A DNA stretch of 64,000 bases from Acinetobacter kyonggiensis (GCF_900107285.1 NZ_FNPK01000006.1:62001-126000); one strand, 5' to 3'; positions 1-9,824 are shown, counted from the stretch's first letter. The notes: generated by a model from the sequence alone, not told the origin. A program made the numbers and translations.

Positions 1-1
1 T

Positions 2-487
2 TTTGTTTTGAGTTCTCGAGCAGGTATTTTACCTGATTACCGACGCGGAAATCGAACACTCAATAGTGCTATTCGTGTGGTACTTAATCATCAAATCCGT
101 AATTTGACTATCCCATTATGGTTTGTAACTACAGTAATACAGCCTAAAGTGTATACACTTTTTGCTTCACGATCACAGCGTTTCTTTCCACGTGCAGGAA
201 GACAGATTCCTCAAGACTATTTACAGGTTTTAAATATTTTTCAGCAACGTAAACATGAAGTGCAAAAACGTCGAGAAGATATTTTTGTTCACCCAATTGT
301 GCGGCCTAAAATAAGCTTAGATCAATTGCGGTGTTTGAGAAATAAAGCGACTACGCATATTAATTTTTTCATGCAACATGTCCCTGATTATTTTGATGGT
401 ATGGGCTTGATGTGTGTCTGTAAATTAGATTTAAAAACGATTTTTGAGATGATGTTTAATTTATCTTTTAATCGACATGTGCATTAG
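2..487 (+). CDS. 3' end of an unknown protein, cut by the window edge
   Basis: The reading frame is open to the left edge, so the true start is probably outside the window. The visible part is about 160 residues, basic, and has no signal peptide or clear motif. Its middle holds a charged, probably helical stretch (QQRKHEVQKRRED), and the C-terminal part contains two cysteines near DGMGLMCVCKL. I do not recognise the family. The stop is followed at once by a strong hairpin terminator, which supports a real gene ending here. Confidence 0.5.
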   Translation, partial: FVLSSRAGILPDYRRGNRTLNSAIRVVLNHQIRNLTIPLWFVTTVIQPKVYTLFASRSQRFFPRAGRQIPQDYLQVLNIFQQRKHEVQKRREDIFVHPIVRPKISLDQLRCLRNKATTHINFFMQHVPDYFDGMGLMCVCKLDLKTIFEMMFNLSFNRHVH

Positions 488-488
488 G

Positions 489-528
489 ATCACTTGACCT
501 TTTCACAAGTAGAGGTCAAGTGATTTCA
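489..528 (+). terminator. Rho-independent terminator after the first gene
   Basis: Perfect 12-bp stem, ATCACTTGACCT (489-500) pairing with AGGTCAAGTGAT (513-524), followed by TTTCATT on the + strand. It lies 2 bases after the stop of the left-edge gene. Confidence 0.7.
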
Positions 529-546
529 TTAAAATCAAAGCATCTA

Positions 547-1368
547 CTAGAGTTTAAGAATTTTGATATCTGCATATTGTTGAATTAAATCTGGATTTAA
601 ATAGTGGATATAATCCATGAATGCCACATTAAAATGCCCCAACATTTGGGTTTGTTCAAATGCTAATTTCCCTGCAATGGCAAAATGCGTGTGCGCAGCT
701 AGGGTGGCAATGGTCGGTGTTGCTACAGCACAATAAGCGGCAATTAAAGCACCCAATGCACAGCCTGTTGCTGTGACTTTAGGTTGTAAATAACTCCCAC
801 CATTGACTTGAATGACTGCATCGAACTCTTTGGTTAAAATAAAATCGGATTCACCTGAAATAGCAATACATTCGGCATGTTCTAACAATAGTTTAGCTTG
901 GCTATACACATCTGCACTGTTTAAAGTGCTATCGACACCTTTAGATTCAACTTGATTGCCTGCAAGTGTACTAATTTCTGAAGCATTACCACGAATGACA
1001 GTCGGGTTATAGTGTAGTAATTCATCCACCATATCTGAGCGCCATTTTAGAATAGTGCCATAGCCCACAGGGTCGAGTACCCAAGGTGTGTGGGTGCGCT
1101 GCGCCGTTTGTGCGGAAATGTGCATGGCTTGCATTTGTTCGTTGGTTGGCGTACCCAAATTAATGCTGAGTGCTGCGGCAATGGTGGTAAAACTTTCGGC
1201 TTCAAATGGATTATCAATCATGGCAGGAGAAGAGCCAGCAGCGAGTAAAACATTGGCTGCATAGTTGGCTGCAACACTATTGGTAATACATTGCACGAGC
1301 GGCTGCTGAGTTTGCAGCTGTGTCCATGCTTCAACAATATGCTCGATTAATGTTGAAGTTTGATCCAT
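547..1368 (-). CDS. thiM: Hydroxyethylthiazole kinase
   Basis: ThiM phosphorylates 4-methyl-5-(2-hydroxyethyl)thiazole so that it can be salvaged into thiamine. The protein shows the family pattern: VQCITNSVAANYAANVLLAAG near the N-terminus, then MIDNPFEAE, WVLDPVGYG, IRGNASEI, and TATGCALGALIAAY with the catalytic GxGC-like turn near the C-terminus. The frame extends 20 codons upstream, but I chose the internal ATG at 1368 because AAGGA lies about 8 bases before it and the resulting 273 residues fit the family (about 260-275). No other thiamine gene and no recognisable TPP riboswitch is adjacent, so this looks like a stand-alone salvage gene. Confidence 0.92.
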   Translation of the reverse strand: MDQTSTLIEHIVEAWTQLQTQQPLVQCITNSVAANYAANVLLAAGSSPAMIDNPFEAESFTTIAAALSINLGTPTNEQMQAMHISAQTAQRTHTPWVLDPVGYGTILKWRSDMVDELLHYNPTVIRGNASEISTLAGNQVESKGVDSTLNSADVYSQAKLLLEHAECIAISGESDFILTKEFDAVIQVNGGSYLQPKVTATGCALGALIAAYCAVATPTIATLAAHTHFAIAGKLAFEQTQMLGHFNVAFMDYIHYLNPDLIQQYADIKILKL

Positions 1369-1428
1369 TGGATTATTCCTTAAGTTGAACAGGGTGTGAT
1401 TAGAGAAACTAGACATATTTATCACCAT

Positions 1429-2598
1429 TTATTGGGTGAAATAATGGTCTTGATGCTTACAGGTACGACAGCATAAGGTCACATAATTTTCTGCATCGTA
1501 ATCCACAGTAAGCTCATTTGAACCACAATACATACAGCGTTTTTGTGAATAAAAACTTAAACGAGGTTCAATCTTTTTCCATGAATGTCGAATGGGTTGG
1601 AAAAAAATATTTTCATCGTAGCCTAAAAAGCGAAAAAATAGGATTTCGCTCATTTTACTAAAAGGGATATTATATGGGCGTGGTAGGGTGGATGTTTCCC
1701 ATTTTTCAGTCACAGCACGTTCACGATATTGTTGTAAAGTTTTCTTTAACAAATTGGTATTAATAAAGTTTTCATTACGTGCTTTGAGCGCTTTTTGTTG
1801 GTTTAAGTATTCCAGTGCCGTTTGCACCAGAAAATAAATTTGCCCGACAGCCAACGAATCCATCAAGCGATAACAAAAGGTCTGAAAAGCATTATTTCCT
1901 GCAATTTGTACGCCCCATGTGCGGCAATAAAACTGGGCAAACTGAATAATTTCTTGATAGAGCACCAAATAGAGTGCATTTTTGACTTCATCTGCATTTT
2001 TAAATGGCACCCCCATGGTTAAATTTTCATAAAACCAATTTCGCAGTTGTTGGGTAATACTAAATAAACTGGGTTCAGAATAGCCATCTAAGCGTACATT
2101 GACATAATAATGATGCGCCTCAGACGCAAAATCTTTAGCGATTAAGATTTGTTCTTTAACCAATTGTTTGATCAAATAATTTTGAAATAAATAATTGGGG
2201 GTAATGGAATGGTATTTAATGCTTTCCCAGTCAATGTATTCATGATGTGTAGTATGTTCTTGAACTTGGTTGTCCAAAATACTCAGTAAAAATAATTTAT
2301 TGAGAAAACTGATTTGATCCAGTCTGTATTCGATCTGATCTTTATTTTTATCTTTAGATTTAATTTTACGTTGCTCTTGCAGTCGTGTTTCCGTGAGCAT
2401 TCTTTTTCGATTGGCTAAGCATTTGTCACAATGACAGTTATTGCGTTGGTCTTGAAAAACACGATGTTGGCAGTGACTACATTCATGAAAATTAATGGCT
2501 TGATCGTATTGTTCTGCTTCAATCCAGAACATAGATGCCTGACATAAAGGGCATGATGTACTTTCATCTAACTGTTTTTGCAGAATCTGAAGAAGCAT
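1429..2598 (-). CDS. Cysteine-rich (zinc-ribbon-like) protein of unknown function
   Basis: About 389 residues. The N-terminal 60 residues carry cysteine pairs at about 16/19 and 40/43, then a cluster CHCDKC at about 55-60. The C-terminus has a second set, CMYCG then CCRTC, about 20 residues apart. These look like two zinc ribbons around a mostly helical middle rich in Tyr, Phe and Gln. I do not recognise the family. A nucleic-acid-associated role would be a guess from the ribbons only. The longer frame begins at a TTG, and I preferred the ATG at 2598 although neither has a good ribosome binding site. It lies directly upstream of thiM on the same strand. Confidence 0.7.
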   Translation of the reverse strand: MLLQILQKQLDESTSCPLCQASMFWIEAEQYDQAINFHECSHCQHRVFQDQRNNCHCDKCLANRKRMLTETRLQEQRKIKSKDKNKDQIEYRLDQISFLNKLFLLSILDNQVQEHTTHHEYIDWESIKYHSITPNYLFQNYLIKQLVKEQILIAKDFASEAHHYYVNVRLDGYSEPSLFSITQQLRNWFYENLTMGVPFKNADEVKNALYLVLYQEIIQFAQFYCRTWGVQIAGNNAFQTFCYRLMDSLAVGQIYFLVQTALEYLNQQKALKARNENFINTNLLKKTLQQYRERAVTEKWETSTLPRPYNIPFSKMSEILFFRFLGYDENIFFQPIRHSWKKIEPRLSFYSQKRCMYCGSNELTVDYDAENYVTLCCRTCKHQDHYFTQ

Positions 2599-2752
2599 GG
2601 AAAGAGTCAATCACAAGTCTGGTTAATCATGAGATCAATTATACACAGGTCTTTTGTGATGACGTGATGCAATCGTGTTGAATGAATAAAAATGCTTATA
2701 GCAAGAGCAGTTCAGTATGATTGAAAATAGCCTAAGTATTTTTAAGATCTCC

Positions 2753-2789
2753 ATCTGGAGATGAAAAATAAATCTTTCCATCTCCAGAT
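2753..2789. repeat. Short inverted repeat between two genes
   Basis: ATCTGGAGATG (2753-2763) pairs perfectly with CATCTCCAGAT (2779-2789), and the first arm can also pair with the preceding ATCTCC, giving two competing hairpins. It lies just downstream of the small minus-strand gene ending at 2829. The U-tract is poor, so it may be a weak terminator or simply a structured spacer. Confidence 0.45.
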
Positions 2790-2828
2790 AAGGAAAATTT
2801 GTGAGATGAGAACTTTTAAATTCTTGAA

Positions 2829-3092
2829 CTAATAAGAGGCGGGGCAAGGCAGTGACTCATCGTCCTCGCCTAATTGCTTTGCATCGATTAAAGCCTTCAC
2901 TTTTTTAGATGGAAGTCTTTTGCTGCCCAATGTATCGTAGTTATTCAAAATTGCACAAATATCGGGCGATTGCATCGGAATACCTTCGCAACTCATAAAC
3001 ATCGCAATGACTTTATGATCAATTCCTGCGGCATTGAGTGTTTGCATAGTTTTGATATTTTCCACACGGACAATATGTTCTTTTAGATACAT
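2829..3092 (-). CDS. Small conserved-looking protein, 87 aa, unknown function
   Basis: The ORF starts at an ATG with a very good ribosome binding site (AGAGGTG, about 6 bases upstream), which argues that it is translated. The protein has no signal peptide. Residues 11-50 (KTMQTLNAAGIDHKVIAMFM followed by MQSPDICAIL) look like two or three short helices and resemble the helix-turn-helix spacing seen in small DNA-binding proteins, but I cannot assign a family. The C-terminus is acidic and ends in CPASY. It is transcribed divergently from pepN, with a 407-base spacer between them. Confidence 0.6.
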   Translation of the reverse strand: MYLKEHIVRVENIKTMQTLNAAGIDHKVIAMFMSCEGIPMQSPDICAILNNYDTLGSKRLPSKKVKALIDAKQLGEDDESLPCPASY

Positions 3093-3121
3093 GGGAACAC
3101 CTCTTTTAGTTCTAACTTAAT

Positions 3122-3152
3122 TTTATAGTGCGCTTTGCACACATGATTACAA
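3122..3152 (-). promoter_or_regulatory. Candidate sigma70 promoter for the 87-aa gene
   Basis: On the minus strand TTGTAA (3152-3147) and TATAAA (3127-3122) are separated by 19 bases, about 30 bases before the start codon. The spacing is at the long end of what is tolerated. The rest of the 3093-3499 spacer shows no ORF or strong repeat and must also hold the pepN promoter. Confidence 0.3.
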
Positions 3153-3499
3153 GCAAGAAACGTGCTCAAAATGTAGTTATCTTGAAAATAAGTGTCAATT
3201 TAAGTGCGCTGAATTGAGATGCATGGTAACAACACGATATGAAATAGCATGGGGTGTTATTTTTATGTGGAATATTGTTTCAGTTATGCTGTATCAGCGC
3301 CATTTTTTCGAGTTATGCATGCTAAGTAAGCAACTAACAGAATAATTGCACTGATGTTGAGGTGATGAATTGAAAATTAACAACAATGTGCCCATATATA
3401 ACTCAAATCAATCGCGCAGACAGATTGTGAAAGTTGTCGTATGATCAAGGCAGCTCACAAAAAAAGTTTTGGCTTAAAACTACAGGATTAGGACATTAT

Positions 3500-6109
3500 A
3501 TGAATATCGCGGCAAACCCAGTGGTTGAAGCAGACCAAACTGTTTACTTAAAAGACTATGAAAAACCATCTTTTGCGGTTGATTCAATCAACTTGGATAT
3601 TCAAGTATATACAGATCATACCAATGTGAATGCAACCTTGGTTATGAAGCGCCAGACAGCAGGAGATTTAGTGCTGCTTGGGCGTGATCTAGAATTAAAA
3701 TCGATTACTTTGAATGGTAAGCCACTCACTGCCAATGATTATTCATTAGATGCAGAGCAGTTGATGATTGCCAATGCACCAGATGAGGTCATTCTGGAAA
3801 CAGAAGTGATTATTCATCCGGAAAGTAATACGCAACTTGAAGGCTTATACCAAGCAGGTAGCGATTTATTTGTTACTCAAAATGAACCTGAAGGTTTCCG
3901 TAAAATTACTTTCTACCCAGACCGTCCAGATGTACTTTCAGTGTTTACCACACGTGTCGAAGCGGATAAAAAATTTCCAGTGCTGTTAGCCAATGGCAAC
4001 TTGATGGAAGCGGGTGAAACAGGTGAAGGTCGTCACTACACCATTTGGGAAGATCCAACCAAAAAACCAGCCTATTTATTCGCTTGTGTAGTGGGTGATT
4101 TGGCTGTATTGAAAGATTCGTATGTGACTTCTGAAGGTCGTAATGTTGCTTTAGAAATTTATGCAGTAGAAAAAGATATTCCAAAATGCCACATTGCGAT
4201 GGAAGCTTTAAAGCACTCAATGCGTTGGGATGAAGAACATTATGGTCGTCCGTATGACTTAGACAATTATATGATTGTGGCCACCAGTGCTTTTAATATG
4301 GGTGCGATGGAAAACAAAGGTTTAAATATCTTTAATACTTCATGTGTGCTGGCAGATGAGGAATTCACCACAGATGCAGCAATTATGCGTGTACAGTCGG
4401 TCATTGCACATGAATACTTCCATAACTGGACAGGGAACCGTATTACTTGTCGTGATTGGTTCCAGTTGTGCTTAAAAGAAGGTCTAACGGTTTTCCGTGA
4501 TCAGTCTTTCTCTGAAGATTTACAATCGGCTGCGGTACAACGGATTGATGATGTAGCTGTATTAAAAGCACATCAATTTCCTGAAGATTCAGGTCCATTG
4601 TCTCATCCACCACGTCCAGACCATTTTGTTGAAATTAATAATTTTTATACCGCAACTGTGTATGAAAAAGGTGCGGAAATTAACCGCATGATGTCGACTT
4701 TATTGGGTAAAGAAAAGTTCCGTCAAGGTACAGACGAATACTTCCGCCGTCATGATGGTCAAGCGGTTACGGTTGAAGATTGGGTTGCTGCACTGACAGC
4801 AGGTTCGGGTGTAGATTTATCTGCTTTCCTGATTTGGTACAACCAACCGGGCACGCCAAAATTAGAAGCCCAAGGTGAGTACAATGCAGCTGCGCAAACT
4901 TATACTTTAAGTTTTAAACAAAGTTTAAAAGCACATGCCAAATATCCAAACTTAAAAGCAGTGCCAATTCCAGTGGCTTTGGCGTTGTTTAATGCAGAAA
5001 CGGGTGAGCAATACGCACTTAATTCATCTGCATTATTTGAAAATGGCGTGAAAGATGGCGTGTATTTATTTGATCAAGATACAGCAACCATTGAATTTAC
5101 AGGAGTGACAGCAAAACCTGTGGTGTCTTTGCTGCGTAACTTCTCTGCACCAGTGAATCTTGAATTTAATTATTCAGATGAAGAACTTGCATTTTTAGTG
5201 CAATATGAAACCAACGGTTTTAATCAATGGCAAGCAACACAAACTTTACTTGAACGTATTTTGTTAAATGGTCATGACGCTGAAGTGTATATTCAAGCGA
5301 TTAAAAATACGATACCAGACCTTGTTGAAAAAGATCCATTGTTGGCTTCCCGTTTGTTTGATGTCCCTTCTGAAGGGTATTTAGGCAGCCGTATTGATGC
5401 TGATTATAAGCCAGTAGAAATTCAAGAAAAACGTAATGCATTGTTAAATACCTTGGCTCGTGAACTGGGTGAATTTTGTAAAGCTACTTATTTGGCTTTA
5501 GATCCAGATTTACAAAAAGAGTTTTCACAAGCCATGGGTGTACGCGCGCTAAAAAACATCATGCTGACTATGTTGGCACGTCAAGGTGATAGCGAAGCTT
5601 TTGATTTGGCACATGTACAATATTTAAATACAGGTAATATGTCGGAGCGCTTAGGTGCGCTTAAAGTCTTGGTCTGGAATGATGCACCACAAGCGAAAGA
5701 TACTTTAGCTGATTTCTATAATCGTTTTAAAGATGAAGCATTATCGCTTGATCAGTGGTTTATGCTACAAGCAGCACATCCAAAAGCCACTGTGGAAAGT
5801 ATCCAGTATTTAATTTCACACCCAGACTATGATTTGGGTACACCAAATCGTATTCGTTCTGTTAGTGGGGGTTTAAATGCCAATCCTGTCAATACATGGG
5901 GTTTTGCTGTTCAACATTACATCGATTTAGCGAAATATCTTGATGAGAAAAATCCAATTCTTGGTTCACGTTTACTACAAGTGCTTTCGCGTTGGTATAC
6001 CTTGGCTGAGCCGCAGCGTAGTGATGTAAAAACTGCACTTGAGGCGTTAAAATCACAAGTGAAATCGAAAAATGTAGCAGAGACCTTAAATAGTATGTTG
6101 AGTGTTTAA
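3500..6109 (+). CDS. pepN: Aminopeptidase N (M1 family zinc metallopeptidase)
   Basis: Cytoplasmic aminopeptidase that removes N-terminal residues from peptides. The diagnostic M1 motifs are present: the substrate-binding GAMEN at about residue 268 and the zinc site HEYFHNWTGNR at about 304, with the second zinc glutamate in LKEGLTVF 19 residues further on. The C-terminal half (FSAPVNLEFNYSDEEL onward) is the helical domain typical of the PepN branch. The frame extends upstream to a TTG at 3434, but I chose the ATG at 3500, preceded by AGGATTAGGA. This gives 869 residues, essentially the length of E. coli PepN (870). Confidence 0.95.
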   Translation: MNIAANPVVEADQTVYLKDYEKPSFAVDSINLDIQVYTDHTNVNATLVMKRQTAGDLVLLGRDLELKSITLNGKPLTANDYSLDAEQLMIANAPDEVILETEVIIHPESNTQLEGLYQAGSDLFVTQNEPEGFRKITFYPDRPDVLSVFTTRVEADKKFPVLLANGNLMEAGETGEGRHYTIWEDPTKKPAYLFACVVGDLAVLKDSYVTSEGRNVALEIYAVEKDIPKCHIAMEALKHSMRWDEEHYGRPYDLDNYMIVATSAFNMGAMENKGLNIFNTSCVLADEEFTTDAAIMRVQSVIAHEYFHNWTGNRITCRDWFQLCLKEGLTVFRDQSFSEDLQSAAVQRIDDVAVLKAHQFPEDSGPLSHPPRPDHFVEINNFYTATVYEKGAEINRMMSTLLGKEKFRQGTDEYFRRHDGQAVTVEDWVAALTAGSGVDLSAFLIWYNQPGTPKLEAQGEYNAAAQTYTLSFKQSLKAHAKYPNLKAVPIPVALALFNAETGEQYALNSSALFENGVKDGVYLFDQDTATIEFTGVTAKPVVSLLRNFSAPVNLEFNYSDEELAFLVQYETNGFNQWQATQTLLERILLNGHDAEVYIQAIKNTIPDLVEKDPLLASRLFDVPSEGYLGSRIDADYKPVEIQEKRNALLNTLARELGEFCKATYLALDPDLQKEFSQAMGVRALKNIMLTMLARQGDSEAFDLAHVQYLNTGNMSERLGALKVLVWNDAPQAKDTLADFYNRFKDEALSLDQWFMLQAAHPKATVESIQYLISHPDYDLGTPNRIRSVSGGLNANPVNTWGFAVQHYIDLAKYLDEKNPILGSRLLQVLSRWYTLAEPQRSDVKTALEALKSQVKSKNVAETLNSMLSV

Positions 6110-6153
6110 ATCTATTTAACTTTATTTAAGTATTTGATATTTAATAAATAAAA

Positions 6154-6191
6154 AGTGCTATTTCCTCTATGGATTTGGGGGAAATAGCACT
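6154..6191. terminator. Terminator between pepN and the DUF1624-like gene
   Basis: Perfect 12-bp stem, AGTGCTATTTCC (6154-6165) with GGAAATAGCACT (6180-6191). On the minus strand it is followed by TTTTTATTT, so it best serves the convergent membrane-protein gene. It may also stop pepN transcripts. Confidence 0.75.
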
Positions 6192-6198
6192 AAATAAT

Positions 6199-7347
6199 TT
6201 AGAAGTATTTCAAAAAAGGAATGTGTTTGTTCTTATGTTTAAAGTTTGAAAATTTAACCATAAGAGGATATAAGCCAATACACAAGAACAATGAAATTAG
6301 CCAAAGCATTCCAACACTACTTACGCCGTAATAGTCACCATAATTCTTGCCAAATACTTCGACGGCAATTAGGTAGAGTCCTTTCAATACATATAAGTGA
6401 ACAATATAAAAGAACATAGGCACTGAACCAAATACGATCAATGGTTTGATCCAGTTTTTTGTTTCCACTTTTTGTAGCAAAACTAAGAGTATTAACCCAA
6501 TACCGACATTCCATAAAATGAATAAGAGTGAAGGTGGGTACTTTGTCACATTGAAAAAACTCATCAATGATTCGGTAAAGGTCGGCATGATAGACCACGC
6601 TTGATCACCATACACATTTATAAATCTTAAGATGAAAAATAAAGTAAGACTTGATAAGCCAAAAGTGAGTAATATTTTATTTCTTTTATTGGGCTCTACC
6701 GATTGATCAAAGACTTGAGTACCGATGCAATAGCCAAGAGTGATGACACTAATCCACGGTAACACAGGGTAAGACGTTCTAAAGCGGATCACATCACCAA
6801 ATTCAATCCAACCTCGCTCATGAAGAATGAGCCATAAACTATGAATGATAGGTACATTGGAAAATGAAATTTGATCAAGCAAGTTATGACCAAAAATAAT
6901 GACTAAACTAATCACCCATAAAAGTTTTTTAGGTAACCCGATTAAGGCTGCCAAAGCCAGCATACTTAAACCAATAGCCCAGATGACTTGTAAATAAATA
7001 ACATCAGGAGGGAATTTTCCCGTCCACGCAAAATTAATAACGATTAATTCAAGGAAAATTAAAAAAAGACCACGTTTAATCAAAAATTCACGTGTCATAC
7101 GAATACTATTATTCTTTGCTTGATAGAGATAGGCAGATAAACCTGTCAATACTACAAATACAGGAGCACAGATATGGGCTAAAACGCGACTAAAGAACAG
7201 AGATTCTTCTGTACTCGGAATCAGCATTGGGTCTGGAACTTGATAGTGAAGGTAAAAAGTTTCCCTAACATGATCAACCATCATAATAAGAATAACCAAC
7301 CCTCTTAATGCATCAATTGCTTGTAAGCGTTTAGAAATATTAGACAT
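6199..7347 (-). CDS. DUF1624 / heparan-alpha-glucosaminide acetyltransferase-like membrane protein
   Basis: A polytopic inner-membrane protein of about 382 residues with roughly ten hydrophobic segments. The N-terminus carries the family signature RLQAIDALRGLVILIMMVDH, in which the RG and the DH are typical of the DUF1624/YeiB-like acyltransferase group. Members are thought to move acyl groups across membranes, but the substrate of this one is unknown. The frame extends 14 codons upstream to another ATG at 7389. Neither start has a clear ribosome binding site, and I preferred the one placing the signature close to the N-terminus. It is convergent with pepN and has no operon partner. Confidence 0.75.
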   Translation of the reverse strand: MSNISKRLQAIDALRGLVILIMMVDHVRETFYLHYQVPDPMLIPSTEESLFFSRVLAHICAPVFVVLTGLSAYLYQAKNNSIRMTREFLIKRGLFLIFLELIVINFAWTGKFPPDVIYLQVIWAIGLSMLALAALIGLPKKLLWVISLVIIFGHNLLDQISFSNVPIIHSLWLILHERGWIEFGDVIRFRTSYPVLPWISVITLGYCIGTQVFDQSVEPNKRNKILLTFGLSSLTLFFILRFINVYGDQAWSIMPTFTESLMSFFNVTKYPPSLLFILWNVGIGLILLVLLQKVETKNWIKPLIVFGSVPMFFYIVHLYVLKGLYLIAVEVFGKNYGDYYGVSSVGMLWLISLFLCIGLYPLMVKFSNFKHKNKHIPFLKYF

Positions 7348-7389
7348 AGGATTAAAGAAGGTATGATATGTAATGTTATATTGTATCAT

Positions 7390-8129
7390 TATTATTTAAT
7401 GATACATTAGCTCTATGTAAGTCTTAATTTAAGAAAAAATTTACTTTCCATTCCGAATGGATGGAACATTCTGACTTAATGTCATGTTGTTTAAATTCGG
7501 GGGTTAAAATGTTTAGCCATCTTGCAGAGCAATGCTTCTCATCTTCAAAGTTAACATTACGTTCTCTTTAGAGAGAAGTCGTGTCCATTATTTTGGCTAG
7601 GATCAATGCTGTGAAGTCAGGGGCATAAACGGTTTATAAGATTAGAAAGGTTAGTTTTGGGCTTAAACTGTTTCGTAGTCAACCATAAAAAACTGAAACT
7701 GGTATATCAGAGGTGTCATGATTGTCACAGAAAAATGATGAATATATTCATGCATAAATTATGTATGAAATATCAATAAATATGCGTGTAGAATTATAGT
7801 AGATAATTGCTCGTTTTATGGGTTGTGCAACCTGTCTAAAGCTAAATAATTAAAAAAACATAGCCGCTGTGAATTCGGTGTGAAGAATTACCTAAGCTCC
7901 ACTATTTTGCTAAAAAACTCAATAAATCATTTCTTTACTTCAAACAGTACAAATTATAGTTTTGTATGTGTAATAAATTTTAATCAGTTTATCTCGTAAA
8001 AAAATTGAAATAATTTTATCTAAGTAGATTTAAAAAGATAAACATAACTTATTTAAATTATTTTAAAACAAGACTTAAAAATAGGATATTTCTACTCGAT
8101 TTTATCCGCATATTGCAGGGATTAAAGAC
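7390..8129. other. 740-base AT-rich spacer without a gene
   Basis: The spacer separates the divergent DUF1624-like gene and the DUF4394 lipoprotein gene. I found no ORF of convincing length and no tRNA. A palindrome-like CCATTCCGAATGG lies at about 7449-7461. The 200 bases before the lipoprotein gene are exceptionally A/T rich. It presumably contains both promoters, but I cannot place them with confidence. Confidence 0.5.
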
Positions 8130-9824
8130 ATGAAAAAAAGTATACGCACTTTCGCACTTGCCTCAGTCAGTTGTTTTTCTTTAATGGGGTGTAATACCAG
8201 CTCAGAGCAGAAAAATAATTTTATTTCTGCTGTTTCTGGCGATACTATTATCTTAACCAGTGACGGTATGATTAGCTCAATTAATCGAGATAATCCAAAT
8301 AATGTTGTTTCCTCAATTAAAATTCGATTGCTAGAAGCAGAAGACCAGCTGGTGGGGATTGATTATCGACCTAAAGATGAGAAGCTCTATGCTGTTGGGT
8401 TACTCGGTAATCTATATACATTAGACCCCAACACGGGAGTTGCTACATTTCTTCGAAAACTTATTGCTGATCCAACAGATACAACGGATGGAAATCTACC
8501 TTTTAGTAAAATTGTAGGGGATGCTAATCTAATTAGTGTAAATTTTAATCCTGCCGCTGATCGATTACGTGTGATCACCAACACGGGACAAAATTTAAGA
8601 ATTAATGTTGATACAGGTGCAACAATTACAGATGGTACAATTAATCCTATAGCCAATAATCCAGTTATTGTCGCAGCTGCTTATAGCAATGCTTTTGCTG
8701 GAACGGCAACCACTAAACTCTATAGTATTGATCAAACATCGGATCGTATTTACTTGCAAAATGCAAATGCTGGAACTTTAGGTGATTCAGCACCATTGGG
8801 AGATAATCTGGATACCCAAGGCGGTGGGGGCTTTGATATCGATCCAATCAATAACATCGGTTATGCAGCATTAAAAATTTCTGGCAGCTATAAATTTTAT
8901 CAATTGAATTTGGCAAATGTGGGTACAGCAAATAATACTGTTTTTAACACCACTGACTTAGCAAATTATTATACAACGGGTGGAATACGTGGTATTGCAT
9001 TAAAACGTGCTAAAGACGCTACAGCAGCAGGGATTGGATTAAGTAATAATAATAAATTAATTCGCTTTACTTTAAATAACCCCAATAGTGTGACAGAAAA
9101 AAATATTACAGGTCTATTGGTGGATGAAAAATTTGTTGGAATTGACCATAGGCTAAGAAATAGCACAGAGCGATCAGGTCAACTATATGGTTTAACGAAT
9201 AAAGCCAATTTATATACGATTAACCCTGAAACTGGTATAGCAATCTTAGTGAATGCGCTTAAAGCGGCAACAGACAGTACCTTTACCAGTTTAGATGGGA
9301 CTGCATTTGCTGTAGATTTTAATCCTGCCGCTGATCGTTTACGCGTAATTAGCAATACGGGACAAAGTCTAAGAGTTAATGTTGATACGGGGGATACGAT
9401 CCGCGATGGTGATATTAAAGGTATTGCTGGTGCAATGATCAGCGCAGCTGCATATACTAATAGTTTTAAAACCAGTGTCGTGGGATTAGCAACAGAACTT
9501 TTTGATCTCGATCAAGCCAATCAAATCGTTGTCAAACAAGATCCACCCAATACTGGAACACTGAACCGAATTGGTGGATTAGGTATAAATTTAGGTTTAG
9601 ATAATGGTTTTGATATTGCTGGTGGAGACAATGGTTATGCTCTAGCGACAGTTGCTAACGCTTCAGGTCCATCTGTTTTATATCGTATTGATCTCAATAC
9701 AACAATGAGTGATAGCCGTGCAAAACCTGCAATTAACGTGGATGGAACACCCAATATTGCAGCTTCGACTATAGGAACAGCAGCAACTTTACCGCTCATT
9801 GATATTGCAATTTTATTAAAATAA
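8130..9824 (+). CDS. Lipoprotein with two tandem DUF4394 units
   Basis: The N-terminus is a lipoprotein signal peptide with lipobox SLMGC, cysteine at residue 21. The mature protein contains two copies of a roughly 250-residue unit. Each copy begins with (L/F)VGIDxRxxxxxLY and continues with FNPAADRLRVI(T/S)NTGQ, then L(R/Q)(I/V)NVDTG, which are the hallmarks of DUF4394. A third, shorter start of the pattern at about residue 40 (SGDTIILTSDGMISSINRDN) suggests a repeated beta-propeller-like fold. Function is unknown, and surface or periplasmic exposure is inferred from the lipobox. It stands alone behind a long AT-rich leader. Confidence 0.85.
   Translation: MKKSIRTFALASVSCFSLMGCNTSSEQKNNFISAVSGDTIILTSDGMISSINRDNPNNVVSSIKIRLLEAEDQLVGIDYRPKDEKLYAVGLLGNLYTLDPNTGVATFLRKLIADPTDTTDGNLPFSKIVGDANLISVNFNPAADRLRVITNTGQNLRINVDTGATITDGTINPIANNPVIVAAAYSNAFAGTATTKLYSIDQTSDRIYLQNANAGTLGDSAPLGDNLDTQGGGGFDIDPINNIGYAALKISGSYKFYQLNLANVGTANNTVFNTTDLANYYTTGGIRGIALKRAKDATAAGIGLSNNNKLIRFTLNNPNSVTEKNITGLLVDEKFVGIDHRLRNSTERSGQLYGLTNKANLYTINPETGIAILVNALKAATDSTFTSLDGTAFAVDFNPAADRLRVISNTGQSLRVNVDTGDTIRDGDIKGIAGAMISAAAYTNSFKTSVVGLATELFDLDQANQIVVKQDPPNTGTLNRIGGLGINLGLDNGFDIAGGDNGYALATVANASGPSVLYRIDLNTTMSDSRAKPAINVDGTPNIAASTIGTAATLPLIDIAILLK

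Noticed and set aside
547..1368. TPP riboswitch upstream of thiM
   Set aside because: I looked for the typical CTGAGA / ACC(T)GA elements before thiM and found none. The gene follows directly after another gene.
2635..2847. 70-codon minus-strand ORF
   Set aside because: Overlaps the end of the 87-residue gene and the hairpin at 2753-2789, with no ribosome binding site.
3945..4220. 91-codon minus-strand ORF in pepN
   Set aside because: Shadow of the pepN coding frame with no independent support.
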